From Nitrospirae bacterium YQR-1 (GTDB lineage: Bacteria > Nitrospirota > Thermodesulfovibrionia > Thermodesulfovibrionales > Magnetobacteriaceae): a stretch of 64,000 bases of DNA. This document shows positions 25,731 through 34,663 of the stretch, piece by piece (the first letter of the stretch is position 1; the number at the start of each line of letters is the position of its first letter). A program made the position numbers and the translations under genes. The notes under the pieces were generated by a model that was not told where the DNA came from, did not search any database, and saw nothing but the letters and a program-made list of their open reading frames with translations. The stretch lies in the NCBI GenBank assembly GCA_039908095.1, contig JAMOBJ010000004.1, positions 1-64,000 on the forward strand, in the 5' to 3' direction.

Positions 25731-26819
25731 ATGCTTCGGCTTTCAGAGTTTCTTCACGACTCCTCATCAGGAAAACTTTATAAGGAAATGAAGGGTATTG
25801 TTTGCATCTGGAATCTGACTAATAAGTGTAATCTTACATGCAAGCACTGTTACTCAAGTGCTAATGAGGAACTTCAAAGCACAATGAGTATTGAAACAAT
25901 AGCCGGTGTGTTGCCGCAACTAAAAGAGTCAGGTGTAAAAATGGTAATTCTCTCCGGTGGGGAGCCCCTCCTCAGACAGGATATTTTCGATATTGCCGGT
26001 ATCATGAGAAAGAGCGGTTTGAATCTGACACTTTCAACTAACGGCTTATTAATAAACGAAAATATAATTGATAAGATAAAGGACTCCTTTCAGTATGTCG
26101 GGATAAGCATTGACGGAGAGCCCGGAGTGCACGACCACTTTCGTGGTAGATTCGGTGCATACGACAGCTCTATACGGGCTATAGGGCTTTGCATGGAGGC
26201 CGGAATTAACGTCGGGGTCAGATTTACTCTTTCAAATCTTACTTATAGAAGTCTGCCTCACATATTCAGACTTGTTGAGGAAATGAAAATTCCAAAACTC
26301 TACATATCACACATAGTCACATCAGGGCGTGGCAAAGACCTGATGTTACCAAAACGGCAGGAGTATTTGTCCTCGGTTAGATTGACAATTAATAAAACAA
26401 TTGAGTATTTTAAAGAGGGTGGCATAACAAAAATAGTTACCGGCAACAATGACTCCGAGGCTGTGGTGTTTCTAAACACTGTACAGGAGCAGCTGCCGGA
26501 GGTTTATCCAATCCTTTTGCAGAGCTTAACACATTGGGGTGGAAACCAGGCAGGAGTGAAACTTATGAATATAAACCACAGGGGTGAGGTAAGGCCGGAT
26601 CCGTTTTTTGTACATAACTGCGGCAATCTGCACGAAAACTCATTAACTTCAATCTGGAACTCCAACGGCTTATTAACCATGCTCAGAGAAAAGCCAAGGA
26701 AGGTTAAAGGTAAATGTATGAATTGTGAGTATTTGGCGATTTGTAACGGTAACTGCAGGGCGCGGGCTTATGCCTTTTATGGAACTTATGATGCGGAGGA
26801 CCCGGGATGTCTTATCTAA
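25731..26819 (+). CDS. nirJ: Radical SAM enzyme of heme d1 biosynthesis
   Basis: 362 residues. NirJ acts on 12,18-didecarboxysiroheme, replacing propionate side chains by oxo groups on the way to heme d1. The radical SAM cluster motif is C33-x3-C37-x2-C40 (NKCNLTCKHCYSS), with SGGEPLLR after it. The C-terminal SPASM-like region has Cys at CGNLHENS, CMNCEYLAICNGNC and GCLI for auxiliary Fe-S clusters. Starts directly after the NirN-like stop (zero spacing) and overlaps nirF by 13 bases, so translation is coupled. Confidence 0.93.
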   Translation: MLRLSEFLHDSSSGKLYKEMKGIVCIWNLTNKCNLTCKHCYSSANEELQSTMSIETIAGVLPQLKESGVKMVILSGGEPLLRQDIFDIAGIMRKSGLNLTLSTNGLLINENIIDKIKDSFQYVGISIDGEPGVHDHFRGRFGAYDSSIRAIGLCMEAGINVGVRFTLSNLTYRSLPHIFRLVEEMKIPKLYISHIVTSGRGKDLMLPKRQEYLSSVRLTINKTIEYFKEGGITKIVTGNNDSEAVVFLNTVQEQLPEVYPILLQSLTHWGGNQAGVKLMNINHRGEVRPDPFFVHNCGNLHENSLTSIWNSNGLLTMLREKPRKVKGKCMNCEYLAICNGNCRARAYAFYGTYDAEDPGCLI

Positions 26820-27868
26820 CAGCCATAATATCAACTATATGCTGCCTTTTATGGGTAAGCACGTCAGAGGCGGAGAAGATATATGTTGTGGAGCGTGAGC
26901 GTGGTGCACTTGCCGTTATAGATGAACAAAAGAAATCATATGAAATTGCCGGTCTTGGTAACTTAAACCATGCAACGTTAAAATTTTACGGTAAGTTTGC
27001 CTATGTTATCAGCAGAGACGGCTATTTTTCCAAAATAGATACAACCACTGACACTGTTGTTAAAAAAGTAGCAGTTGGTGAAAGTGGCATTGGTTTTGTC
27101 TCTTGTGGAAACTTTATCGGTGTAGCGAATTATGACCCCCGTGATGTTGTCTTTCTTGACCTTAATCTGGAGGTAGTTAAGAAATTTGATACAGAATCAA
27201 GAAATGTTGGAATAAAGTGTGCAGATAACTACTTTATGTATGCACTTATGGACAGAGATGAAATTTGGATACACAATGCCGATAAAAACTTTGAAAAAAT
27301 TAAAACCATAAAGACAACCGGTAACTTGCCTTTCGATGCATTACTTTCCGATGATACCTACATGGTAGGTTTTTTTAAGGGAGGCACCGGGGCTCTTTCC
27401 CTTAAAGACTTTCAGTACAACGAATATATAATAAAGGCGGGGACGGAAGTTGTGTATAAAATCCCGCACTTCGGCACATGGGGAATACACCACAGGAAAG
27501 CCTACATACCTGCTGTAGGCGATAAAAAGCTGATGTTATACGATATTAATAATTTTCAACATCTTGGGTTTATCGAACTAATCGGCCTTCCGGTATTTGT
27601 CGTAGTGTCGCCGGATGGCAAATACATTGCGGTAAACTACAGCGGAGATATGGATAATTACATAACAATTATAGAATTAGCCGGCCAAAAAGTGATTAAA
27701 AACATAGAAGCCGGCAGAAGAATAATGCACATGAGATTTTCAAAAAACAGCAGCACCCTTTATGTATCATCGTACTTTGAAAACATGATCAAATCAATTG
27801 ACATGAAAAGCATGGAACTCAAACCATTGTATGAAGTTCCAAGCCCTTCCGGTATTTTCATATATTAA
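26807..27868 (+). CDS. nirF: Heme d1 biosynthesis protein NirF
   Basis: 353 residues. An N-terminal signal sequence (to about residue 22; Cys12-13 could make it a lipoprotein) precedes a d1-type beta-propeller without any heme c motif, which separates NirF from NirS and NirN. His55 in GNLNHATLKF followed by SRDG is the conserved pattern of the family. NirF is a periplasmic dehydrogenase or precursor-binding protein late in d1 synthesis. The gene overlaps nirJ and is followed by nirDL after 17 bases. Confidence 0.92.
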   Translation: MSYLTAIISTICCLLWVSTSEAEKIYVVERERGALAVIDEQKKSYEIAGLGNLNHATLKFYGKFAYVISRDGYFSKIDTTTDTVVKKVAVGESGIGFVSCGNFIGVANYDPRDVVFLDLNLEVVKKFDTESRNVGIKCADNYFMYALMDRDEIWIHNADKNFEKIKTIKTTGNLPFDALLSDDTYMVGFFKGGTGALSLKDFQYNEYIIKAGTEVVYKIPHFGTWGIHHRKAYIPAVGDKKLMLYDINNFQHLGFIELIGLPVFVVVSPDGKYIAVNYSGDMDNYITIIELAGQKVIKNIEAGRRIMHMRFSKNSSTLYVSSYFENMIKSIDMKSMELKPLYEVPSPSGIFIY

Positions 27869-27885
27869 GAGAGGCAGGAAATCAG

Positions 27886-28887
27886 ATGGAACAGGATGAA
27901 ATTATCAAACTTCTGGAAAGGGGCATATACATTACTAAGGAGCCGTTTTCAGAGATGGGAGTAACCCTCGGTTTGACGCAAACAGAGCTTATCAACAGGA
28001 TAAAGAGTCTTAAAGACAATAAAATAATAAGACAAATATCGCCTATTTACGACTCGAAAATGCTCGGCTATGAGGTAGCGTTGGTTGCTTTCAGAACTAC
28101 CTCCGACACCATAGACTCAGCGGCTAAAATAATAAACACGTATCCAGGCGTAAGCCATAATTACGAACGTTCAGAGTTTTTTAATCTCTGGTTTACAATA
28201 GCGGTGGATTCAAGCGTTTTTAACGGACTTGATAAAACAGTACAAAAGCTTGCAGAGCTCTGCGGTGTTACAGACTACGCAATTTTAGCACCGGTGAAGC
28301 GTTTTAAAATAAACGTTATGCTTGGCTCTTACTGGGAGGCCGGTGACAGGGAAGAGGTGCAAGTAAACAAAAATGTCTTTATACCTCTTACAAACGAGGA
28401 AAAACAAATTGTGCGTGTAACTCAGATAGATATGCCGCTGGTTGGAAAACCGTTTTTGCATTTTGCTGAAATCTTAGGGCTTGATGAGGATTATCTTCTG
28501 GATAAACTCAGGGAGTTTCAAAAGCGCGGAATAATACGCCGGATTGCCGCCGTTATGTTTCACAGAAAGATGGGCTACAGTGCTAATGCGATGGTGGTGT
28601 GGAGGGTCCCGCAGGAGCGAATAGCTGAGGTCGGCTCAAGTATTGCTTCCTTTAAAGCCGTCTCACACTGCTATGAACGTACCACAACTCATCAGTGGCT
28701 GTATAATCTCTATGGGGTTATACATGGCAAGAGTGTCGGGGATGTGGAAGCGGTAGTTGAAAAAATCAATAACATGAACTCTCTGAACGATTATAAAGTA
28801 TTATTTTCGATAAAAGAGTTCAAGAAGGTGCGGCCAAAATACTTTACAGAGGATTATATCGCATGGGAAATGTCTAATTCCAACTGA
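27886..28887 (+). CDS. nirDL: Siroheme decarboxylase, NirD-NirL fusion (AhbA/AhbB family)
   Basis: 333 residues made of two homologous halves, each an Lrp/AsnC-type winged helix plus an alpha/beta domain. Half 1 includes LGLTQTELINRIKSLKDNKI and PGVSHNYERSEFFNLWFT; half 2 includes RGIIRRIAAVMFHRKMGYSA and AVSHCYERTTTHQWLYNLYG. The His and Arg in 'SHNYER' and 'SHCYER' are in the active-site region. NirDL removes the two acetate carboxyls of siroheme (rings A and B), the first step of heme d1 synthesis. In Pseudomonas NirD, L, G and H are separate; here only the fused form is seen. Last gene of the operon. Confidence 0.92.
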   Translation: MEQDEIIKLLERGIYITKEPFSEMGVTLGLTQTELINRIKSLKDNKIIRQISPIYDSKMLGYEVALVAFRTTSDTIDSAAKIINTYPGVSHNYERSEFFNLWFTIAVDSSVFNGLDKTVQKLAELCGVTDYAILAPVKRFKINVMLGSYWEAGDREEVQVNKNVFIPLTNEEKQIVRVTQIDMPLVGKPFLHFAEILGLDEDYLLDKLREFQKRGIIRRIAAVMFHRKMGYSANAMVVWRVPQERIAEVGSSIASFKAVSHCYERTTTHQWLYNLYGVIHGKSVGDVEAVVEKINNMNSLNDYKVLFSIKEFKKVRPKYFTEDYIAWEMSNSN

Positions 28888-28961
28888 ACTAAAATAAGTA
28901 CCGCCAAAGGATTTTTACCTCCAACCTCATTGACAGTAGTATGACACGCTCTTTAAAAAAC

Positions 28962-28990
28962 TTGACAATTAATTTATAAAGATGTAGAAT
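28962..28990 (+). promoter_or_regulatory. Sigma-70 promoter candidate for the polyene/ladderane-like operon
   Basis: TTGACA (28962-28967) and TAGAAT (28985-28990) are 17 bases apart, one base off the full consensus pair. Transcription would start near 28997, giving a ~200-base leader before fabG that contains an R1 repeat copy. Confidence 0.6.
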
Positions 28991-29090
28991 TTAGATGCGG
29001 GCACGGCTTTTCAATAAAATAGTGTTGTAATTGGGGGAAAACGGTAGGTAATGCCTTGTTTTATTATTTGTAAACTTCATAAACGGCTTA

Positions 29091-29177
29091 TATCGGGTTG
29101 CATTCATTCGATTAACTTTGTTGGCATCATCGAAAGCACCCAGCCGCCTCGTTACTCTTTCGACAGCAACCCTGTAT
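29091..29177. repeat. MITE-like repeat family R1, shortened copy E
   Basis: TATCGGGTTGCATTCATTCG to GACAGCAACCCTGTAT: the outer arms of R1 are kept (with drift in the termini) but the central GC-rich palindrome is deleted. It lies in the leader between the candidate promoter at 28962 and fabG and would form a stem-loop in the mRNA. Confidence 0.75.
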
Positions 29178-29193
29178 TATTTAACGGGTTCTT

Positions 29194-29910
29194 ATGATAG
29201 CATTGGTAACAGGTGCATCAAGAGGGATAGGCAGGTCAATAGCTTTACAGCTTGCATGGCAAGGATTTGATATTTGGCTTAACTACCACAGCCGTGACGA
29301 GCAGGCCCGGGAGGTGGCCGGCCTGATTGAGCAAATTGGACGTAAGGTTTTACTTTTAAAGTTTGATGTGGCAGATAATGCAGCTGTTGACGGAGCCTTA
29401 ACTGAACTGACGGAAAGGCTGGGAACGCCGGATGTTTTAGTTAACAATGCCGCAATTGCCCGTGACAGCTTAATGATTTGGATGACACAGGATGATTGGA
29501 CTTCGGTTATAGGCACAACATTAAACGGATTCTTTAACGTGACGATGAAGGTGTTGCCCGGCATGTTGCAGCGTAAAAGCGGTAAGATTATAAACATTGC
29601 TTCCGTATCCGGCGTTATAGGCAACCCCGGGCAGGTAAACTACAGCGCAGCAAAGGGCGGGCTGATAGCCGCCACCAAAGCATTAGCCAAAGAGGTCGGC
29701 AAACGGGGAATCAATGTTAACTGTGTCGCTCCAGGCTTTATTGAGACTGACATGGTTAAAGACCTTCCAGTAAAGGAAATAGTGAAAATGATACCTGTAC
29801 AAAAACTTGGTAAGCCGGAGCAGGTGGCATCGTTGGTGGGTTTTCTGGCCTCTGAAAACGCTGATTACATTAACGGGCAGGTTATCGGCGTAAATGGCGG
29901 TATATGTTGA
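29194..29910 (+). CDS. 3-oxoacyl-ACP reductase (FabG-like SDR)
   Basis: 238 residues, typical FabG length. Short-chain dehydrogenase with TGASRGIG (6-13) for NADPH, NNAA, catalytic Ser137, Tyr150 and Lys154 (NYSAAKGG), and the VNCVAPGFIETDM helix. It reduces the 3-oxo group after each ketosynthase round. First gene of the long fatty-acid-like operon; it overlaps the next gene by seven bases, which argues that this copy serves the cluster rather than housekeeping synthesis. Confidence 0.9.
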   Translation: MIALVTGASRGIGRSIALQLAWQGFDIWLNYHSRDEQAREVAGLIEQIGRKVLLLKFDVADNAAVDGALTELTERLGTPDVLVNNAAIARDSLMIWMTQDDWTSVIGTTLNGFFNVTMKVLPGMLQRKSGKIINIASVSGVIGNPGQVNYSAAKGGLIAATKALAKEVGKRGINVNCVAPGFIETDMVKDLPVKEIVKMIPVQKLGKPEQVASLVGFLASENADYINGQVIGVNGGIC

Positions 29911-30470
29911 TAAGGCATGGTTTATTGATAATCATTTCCGTCCTTGTATTGCTCCAATGGGCTGTAGCAGTAAGGGCTGAGGAGATTGGCTTAATCAAAG
30001 GGCCGGTTAGTCGGGGGCTTGGCGTATCTTATGGCCAAAACTGGTCTCCTCATACGGATGATATAAGATTTACAACTGCAGATGTCTTTTGGGTTTATGA
30101 CAGAGACCCTTTTTTCCCCTACAAGGCTTCCCCTGTCCTTAATTGGATATTGGAGGCACAGGCAGGCGCTACTGTGGATGGTCCGGCTAAATTGATTCTC
30201 TCTGCGGGTGTCCTTGTAAAACTATTACTTACAACTGAGCCTGATAGTGCGGGTATCTATGCCCTGGGCGGAATAGGTGTGATTTATACCGGCTTTAAAG
30301 TGGAGGGTCAGGGACTGAATTTTAATTTTAATCCACAGTTTGGTTTTGGTGTGGATATATTAAAGAAATATTATGTGCAGCTTCGCTGGCACCATGTGTC
30401 AAACGGTGGGCTTAATGAAAATAATACCGGTATTAACTCCGTCGTTATCCATAGTGGAGTGTATTTCTGA
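29904..30470 (+). CDS. PagL-like outer-membrane lipid A 3-O-deacylase / acyloxyacyl hydrolase
   Basis: 188 residues. Signal peptide (to about residue 25), then short amphipathic strands of a small outer-membrane barrel, ending in an aromatic residue (SGVYF), as outer-membrane proteins do. The C-terminal RWHHVSNGGLNENN carries the His-x-Ser of the PagL active site (His164, Ser166) and the conserved Asn and Gly. PagL removes the 3-O acyl chain from lipid A. In this operon it could trim an unusual acyl chain from, or make room for one on, an outer-membrane lipid; this is inference. Confidence 0.75.
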   Translation: MLIRHGLLIIISVLVLLQWAVAVRAEEIGLIKGPVSRGLGVSYGQNWSPHTDDIRFTTADVFWVYDRDPFFPYKASPVLNWILEAQAGATVDGPAKLILSAGVLVKLLLTTEPDSAGIYALGGIGVIYTGFKVEGQGLNFNFNPQFGFGVDILKKYYVQLRWHHVSNGGLNENNTGINSVVIHSGVYF

Positions 30471-30506
30471 ATGCTTTTGGATACTTAAGATCAGGAATAC
30501 TGCACA

Positions 30507-31724
30507 ATGCACTCAGTGGCTATTACGGGAATGGGGATTGTTTCATGTTTAGGATGTGGTAAGGAAAAGGTAACACAGTCGTTAAAGCACTGCAAGGGTG
30601 GCATCAGGCTTGTACCGGAACGTAAAGTTATCGGTTTCCGCAGTGCCTTAAGCGGTGTTATTGATGATTTTCAGATGCCTAAAATAGAAAGAAAAAAATC
30701 CCTCTCGATGCCTGAGTTTGTCAAGCACGGATATGTGGCGGCATTGGAGGCAATCGGGCAGGCCGGCTGGAGTGATGATGAAATCAGAAGTGAGAAAACC
30801 GCATTGATTCTGGGAAATGATTCCAGCACGCTGGCTAATTATAAACAGGCCGCCCTTACTATGGAGGCAAAGAGTACGATGTCTCTTGGCGCCAATCTGG
30901 TCTTTCAGGCCCTGACCTCCACTGTTACAATGAATCTCAACGTGTTGTTAGGCAACAGAGGCGCATCATGGACATTAAGCGGAGCTTGTGCAAGCGCCGG
31001 ACATGCCATAGGACAGGCCGCCGGTCTGATAGCCATGGGCAGACAGGACAGAGCCGTAAGCGGGGGTGTGCAGGAAGTCAACTGGGAAAACGTGGCAGCC
31101 TTTGACGCCATCAATGCCCTGTCAACCAGGGAGGATGAGCCTCACAGGGCATCCCGTCCTTTTGACGCCCTGAGGGATGGGCTGATTCCTGGGGGCGGTG
31201 CCGCTGTTGTTTGCTTAGAGAGAGAGGAGCTGGCAAGAAAGAGGGGTGCTCCCATTCTGTGCACAGTTAAATCATACGCATTTTCCTCAGACGGGAAGAA
31301 TCTGGCTGTCCCCACAGGCGAGGGGCTTCAGCGCTGCATGGAAGAGTGTCTCAAAGGCGGGTGCACAAACACTGATGAGGTGGATTATATCTGCGCTCAT
31401 GCAACCTCCACACCTTTAGGGGACAGAGCGGAAGCGGCGGCTATTTATAATGTTTTTGGTGCACAGGGGCCGTGGGTTAGCTCTTTGAAATCATACACCG
31501 GACATGAGATGTGGATGGCAGGTGCCGGTCAGGTTGTTTACTCACTGCTTATGGCCGCAGAGCACTTTATTGCCCCTAATCTTAATTTTGAAAGACAAGA
31601 ACAGGATGCTCCTCCCTTAAAAATTGTAAAGGAAATAACTGATTTCAACTTGAAGAAAATCCTCTGTAATTCATCGGGATTTGGAGGTACTAATTCGTGC
31701 CTCTTACTGGATCTTGAAAATTGA
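30507..31724 (+). CDS. Beta-ketoacyl-ACP synthase, FabB/FabF type (KS 1)
   Basis: 405 residues. Complete Cys-His-His triad: Cys161 in SGACASAGHA, His298 in CAHATSTPLGD and His333 in YTGHEMWMAGAG. The last two fall at the same numbers as in E. coli FabB, and GH-E-x-W-x-A-G-A is FabB-like. It condenses malonyl-ACP with the growing chain. 36 bases after the PagL-like gene, overlapping the next gene by four bases (TTGA). One of three intact ketosynthases in the operon. Confidence 0.9.
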   Translation: MHSVAITGMGIVSCLGCGKEKVTQSLKHCKGGIRLVPERKVIGFRSALSGVIDDFQMPKIERKKSLSMPEFVKHGYVAALEAIGQAGWSDDEIRSEKTALILGNDSSTLANYKQAALTMEAKSTMSLGANLVFQALTSTVTMNLNVLLGNRGASWTLSGACASAGHAIGQAAGLIAMGRQDRAVSGGVQEVNWENVAAFDAINALSTREDEPHRASRPFDALRDGLIPGGGAAVVCLEREELARKRGAPILCTVKSYAFSSDGKNLAVPTGEGLQRCMEECLKGGCTNTDEVDYICAHATSTPLGDRAEAAAIYNVFGAQGPWVSSLKSYTGHEMWMAGAGQVVYSLLMAAEHFIAPNLNFERQEQDAPPLKIVKEITDFNLKKILCNSSGFGGTNSCLLLDLEN

Positions 31725-33166
31725 AATACGATTCAATAGTAATAGGTTCAGGATTTTCGGGTCTTAGTGCCGCCATAGTGCTGCAAAAAAACGGCCACAA
31801 AGTGCTGGTGCTGGAAAGAGATAAGAAGCCCTCACCCCTTGTAAGACGTTTTAAGCGTAATGAGCTCTGGTGCGATGTGGGGTTTCATTATGCAGGTGGT
31901 TTTAAGTCTTCTGCAATGCCTGCAATGTTTAAGTATCTCGGAATATGGGATAGGGTAACTCCACTGCTTATGAATACAAAGGCTTTTGACCGTATCTTCT
32001 ACAATGGAAAAGTCTATGAAATACCATGCGGATTTGAAAATGTAAGACAGGCATATCTCAATTATTTCCCTGAAAGTGCCACCGCTGTTAATGCCTACAT
32101 GGACTATATAATAAAGACACAGGATAGTACTCCGTTTATAAATTTTGATTTAGACTTTGAAAACTACTCTTTAACAGCATGCAACAGCGATATCTCTTTT
32201 CATGATTTTCTCAAAGGCCACGGTGCAGAGGACGAATTCATAAGTATCGCAGGGAATCACTGCTATGCTTTGTGTGCAACAGAGGGCAGGGAAATCTCTA
32301 TGCATTACCATGCACTGATTATGGGGGCTTTTTATGATTCAGCCTACATGTTTGACAGAGGCGGTGATGAAATAGCAGATGCGCTCTCAGAAGTGTTTAT
32401 GTCACAGGGCGGTGAGATTGCCTGTAACCGTGAGGTTGTGCAGTTGGAGGTAGCGGAGGGTAAGAGCATTAAAGCCGTGCATACATCAGATGGCGGCCGT
32501 GTTGAGTGTGATTACTGCCTCTTTAGCGCACATCCGCACCTCTTATGTACAATGCTGCCGCAAGGAGCGGTAAAACCTGCCTTTATCAACAGACTCAAAG
32601 GCCATGCCGGCACTGACTCTTTTTTTATAATCTGGCTGGATGTTTTTAACATGCCGGATGTTTTTAAGGCTACCAATAATTATGTTTTTAGTACTGACGG
32701 CAGGGAGTATATAGCCGTTATGGCCTCTGATGAGAGAGGAGATAAAAGGAAAGCTCTCAGTGTTATCAGCACAAGTCCTCAGCAAATGCCCGGAATTGAA
32801 CAATATGCACAGCGCACGGTTGACCCTGCCTATTATAACTTTAAAGATAAACACACCCGGTATATTCTTAAAAAGGTGGAGGAGCTGTTTCCGGCACTTA
32901 CCGGCAACTATAGACTCTTAGAGGCTGCCACCCCGCATACAATAGAGCGTTACACGGCAACACCCGGAGGGTCGGCATACGGTACTAAGCACACAGTGTA
33001 TCAGAGTGATCTAATCCCTGTCACCTCAGTGCGGGCTCTGTACCTGTGCGGGCAGAGTGTTCAGCTCCCAGGCTTAATGGGTACTATGATATCGGCTTTT
33101 ATCTCAACGTCCATGATTTTTGGGTTGGAAAATATCCGGAACCAGATAAGGCTTTATAATGAATAG
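31721..33166 (+). CDS. CrtI/phytoene-desaturase-like FAD-dependent oxidoreductase
   Basis: 481 residues from a TTG that overlaps the preceding TGA. Rossmann dinucleotide motif VIGSGFSGLSAAIVLQKNGH (6-25), acidic VLERD after it. The C-terminal FAD motif RALYLCGQSVQLPGLMGTMI (about 444-463) resembles carotenoid desaturases and isomerases. No Cys-based or metal cofactor site. Enzymes of this group desaturate or isomerise long polyenes in the membrane. Similar CrtI-like genes occur in clusters proposed for ladderane lipids in anammox bacteria. No carotenoid genes (crtB, crtE) accompany it, so an acyl-chain substrate is more likely than a carotenoid. Confidence 0.8.
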   Translation: MKYDSIVIGSGFSGLSAAIVLQKNGHKVLVLERDKKPSPLVRRFKRNELWCDVGFHYAGGFKSSAMPAMFKYLGIWDRVTPLLMNTKAFDRIFYNGKVYEIPCGFENVRQAYLNYFPESATAVNAYMDYIIKTQDSTPFINFDLDFENYSLTACNSDISFHDFLKGHGAEDEFISIAGNHCYALCATEGREISMHYHALIMGAFYDSAYMFDRGGDEIADALSEVFMSQGGEIACNREVVQLEVAEGKSIKAVHTSDGGRVECDYCLFSAHPHLLCTMLPQGAVKPAFINRLKGHAGTDSFFIIWLDVFNMPDVFKATNNYVFSTDGREYIAVMASDERGDKRKALSVISTSPQQMPGIEQYAQRTVDPAYYNFKDKHTRYILKKVEELFPALTGNYRLLEAATPHTIERYTATPGGSAYGTKHTVYQSDLIPVTSVRALYLCGQSVQLPGLMGTMISAFISTSMIFGLENIRNQIRLYNE

Positions 33167-34403
33167 TGTTTATATTACAGGGATGGGCGTGTTGTCTCCT
33201 TTTGGCATGGGTGTTGATATTATGTTAAACTCAATGAAAGCAGGGCAAAGTGCAGTAAGGAATATGAAAGAAACGTGGGAACGCTGCATTCCTGACCTGC
33301 AATGTTGGGTGGGAGCTCCGGTTAGTGACGATGCCTTTGATTCCAGGGCAATACCCAGGAAATTTCGCAGATGTATGGGGAAAACCAGCCGGATGGCATA
33401 CTATGCAGTAAAAGATGCCCTGCATGAGGCAGGGATTACAGAGCAGCTGAGAGCAAGCGGCACAATGGGTGTGTCTTTTGCCTCAACAACGGGCTCTACA
33501 GAGGCATTGAGCGGTTTTTTTGAGAGTTACTTTCAAAAGCGCAGCTTATCAGATACGGATTCAGGGACTTTCTTTAAAATAATGAGCCATACCTCTGCGG
33601 CTAATATCGCCCATGCCTTTGGTATATACGGCAGAGTGATATCACCGTGCTCGGCCTGTACATCATCTACACAGTCTATAGGCCTTGGTTTTGAAACCAT
33701 TAGAAACGGTACACAGGACATTATGCTCTGTGGCGGTTCAGATGAATTGCACCCATTGGTGTCAAGCTCCTTTGATCTGCTTAAGGCCAGCTCGTACAAG
33801 TACAACAACACACCGGAGCGTACCCCGAGGCCGTTTGATAAGGACCGCGACGGTACGGTTTGCGGCGCAGGCGCCGGGTGTCTGGTTTTAGAGTCGGAGA
33901 GCTCGGCTAAGGCCCGTGGAGCAAAGTGCATTGCTCAGGTGACAGGATTTTCCACACTGACCGATGCCTCCTCTATGGCACAATCAAGCACTGAGTCCAT
34001 TGTACGCTGCATTAGGGCGGCACTGTCGGACTCAGGTCTCAGTGAGAGGGACATCAGCTTTGTTAATGCCCACGCCACAGGAACTCTTCAGGGTGATGCC
34101 GCAGAGGCCGCAGGAATAAGAGAGGTCTTTGGCGATGAGACGGTGCTTGTTAATTCACTTAAGGGGTATATCGGCCATACCACGGGAGCAAGCGGGGTCA
34201 TAGAGCTGATTGCTTGTTTAAAAGCAATGGAGTATGATCTGCTTTTACCTGTTATGAATCTGGAGAGCCCCTCGGAGGATTGTAAAGGGCCGGCATATAT
34301 ACAGAAACGGCATACATCATACAGTGGACGTTTTTTTTTGAAAAACAGCTTCGGGTTTGGAGGAACAAACTCGGTGTTAGTTATCAGGAGGTGTAGGGAA
34401 TGA
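33159..34403 (+). CDS. Beta-ketoacyl-ACP synthase, FabF type (KS 2)
   Basis: 414 residues. Cys167 in SPCSACTSSTQS, His305 in NAHATGTLQGD and His340 in GYIGHTTGASG complete the catalytic triad, and the FGFGGTNS end is standard. Overlaps the CrtI-like gene by eight bases and the ACP gene by four. A second distinct elongating ketosynthase beside KS 1 and KS 3; each may act at a different chain length or with the KS-like subunit at 39226. Confidence 0.92.
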   Translation: MNSVYITGMGVLSPFGMGVDIMLNSMKAGQSAVRNMKETWERCIPDLQCWVGAPVSDDAFDSRAIPRKFRRCMGKTSRMAYYAVKDALHEAGITEQLRASGTMGVSFASTTGSTEALSGFFESYFQKRSLSDTDSGTFFKIMSHTSAANIAHAFGIYGRVISPCSACTSSTQSIGLGFETIRNGTQDIMLCGGSDELHPLVSSSFDLLKASSYKYNNTPERTPRPFDKDRDGTVCGAGAGCLVLESESSAKARGAKCIAQVTGFSTLTDASSMAQSSTESIVRCIRAALSDSGLSERDISFVNAHATGTLQGDAAEAAGIREVFGDETVLVNSLKGYIGHTTGASGVIELIACLKAMEYDLLLPVMNLESPSEDCKGPAYIQKRHTSYSGRFFLKNSFGFGGTNSVLVIRRCRE

Positions 34404-34663
34404 TTAGCCGCAAGGAGATTGAAAAAAAGGTCAAAGAGGTTTTAATTAACGAGTTTGAGCTGGATGAGGCTGCTTTAACTTCTGAAGCTAATTTATATAC
34501 GGATTTGGAATTGGACAGCCTCGATAGTGTCAACCTGGTGGCAGCTTTGGAAAAGGCTTTTTCTTTTAAGTTTTCCCGTGAAAAAGATGAGGAGAAGGTC
34601 CGGGCAATTCGTACTGTCAGCGATATTTATGATTTCATTGACAGTAAACAGAGAGAGGGATGA
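34400..34663 (+). CDS. Acyl carrier protein
   Basis: 87 residues, acidic, with the 4'-phosphopantetheine site Ser40 in DLELDSLDSVNLV. Helix pattern is that of a type II ACP (IEKKVKEVLINEF, SLDSVNLVAALEKAF, IRTVSDIYDFID). The cluster's only carrier protein in this window; it overlaps both neighbours by four bases. No dedicated phosphopantetheinyl transferase is nearby. Confidence 0.93.
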   Translation: MISRKEIEKKVKEVLINEFELDEAALTSEANLYTDLELDSLDSVNLVAALEKAFSFKFSREKDEEKVRAIRTVSDIYDFIDSKQREG

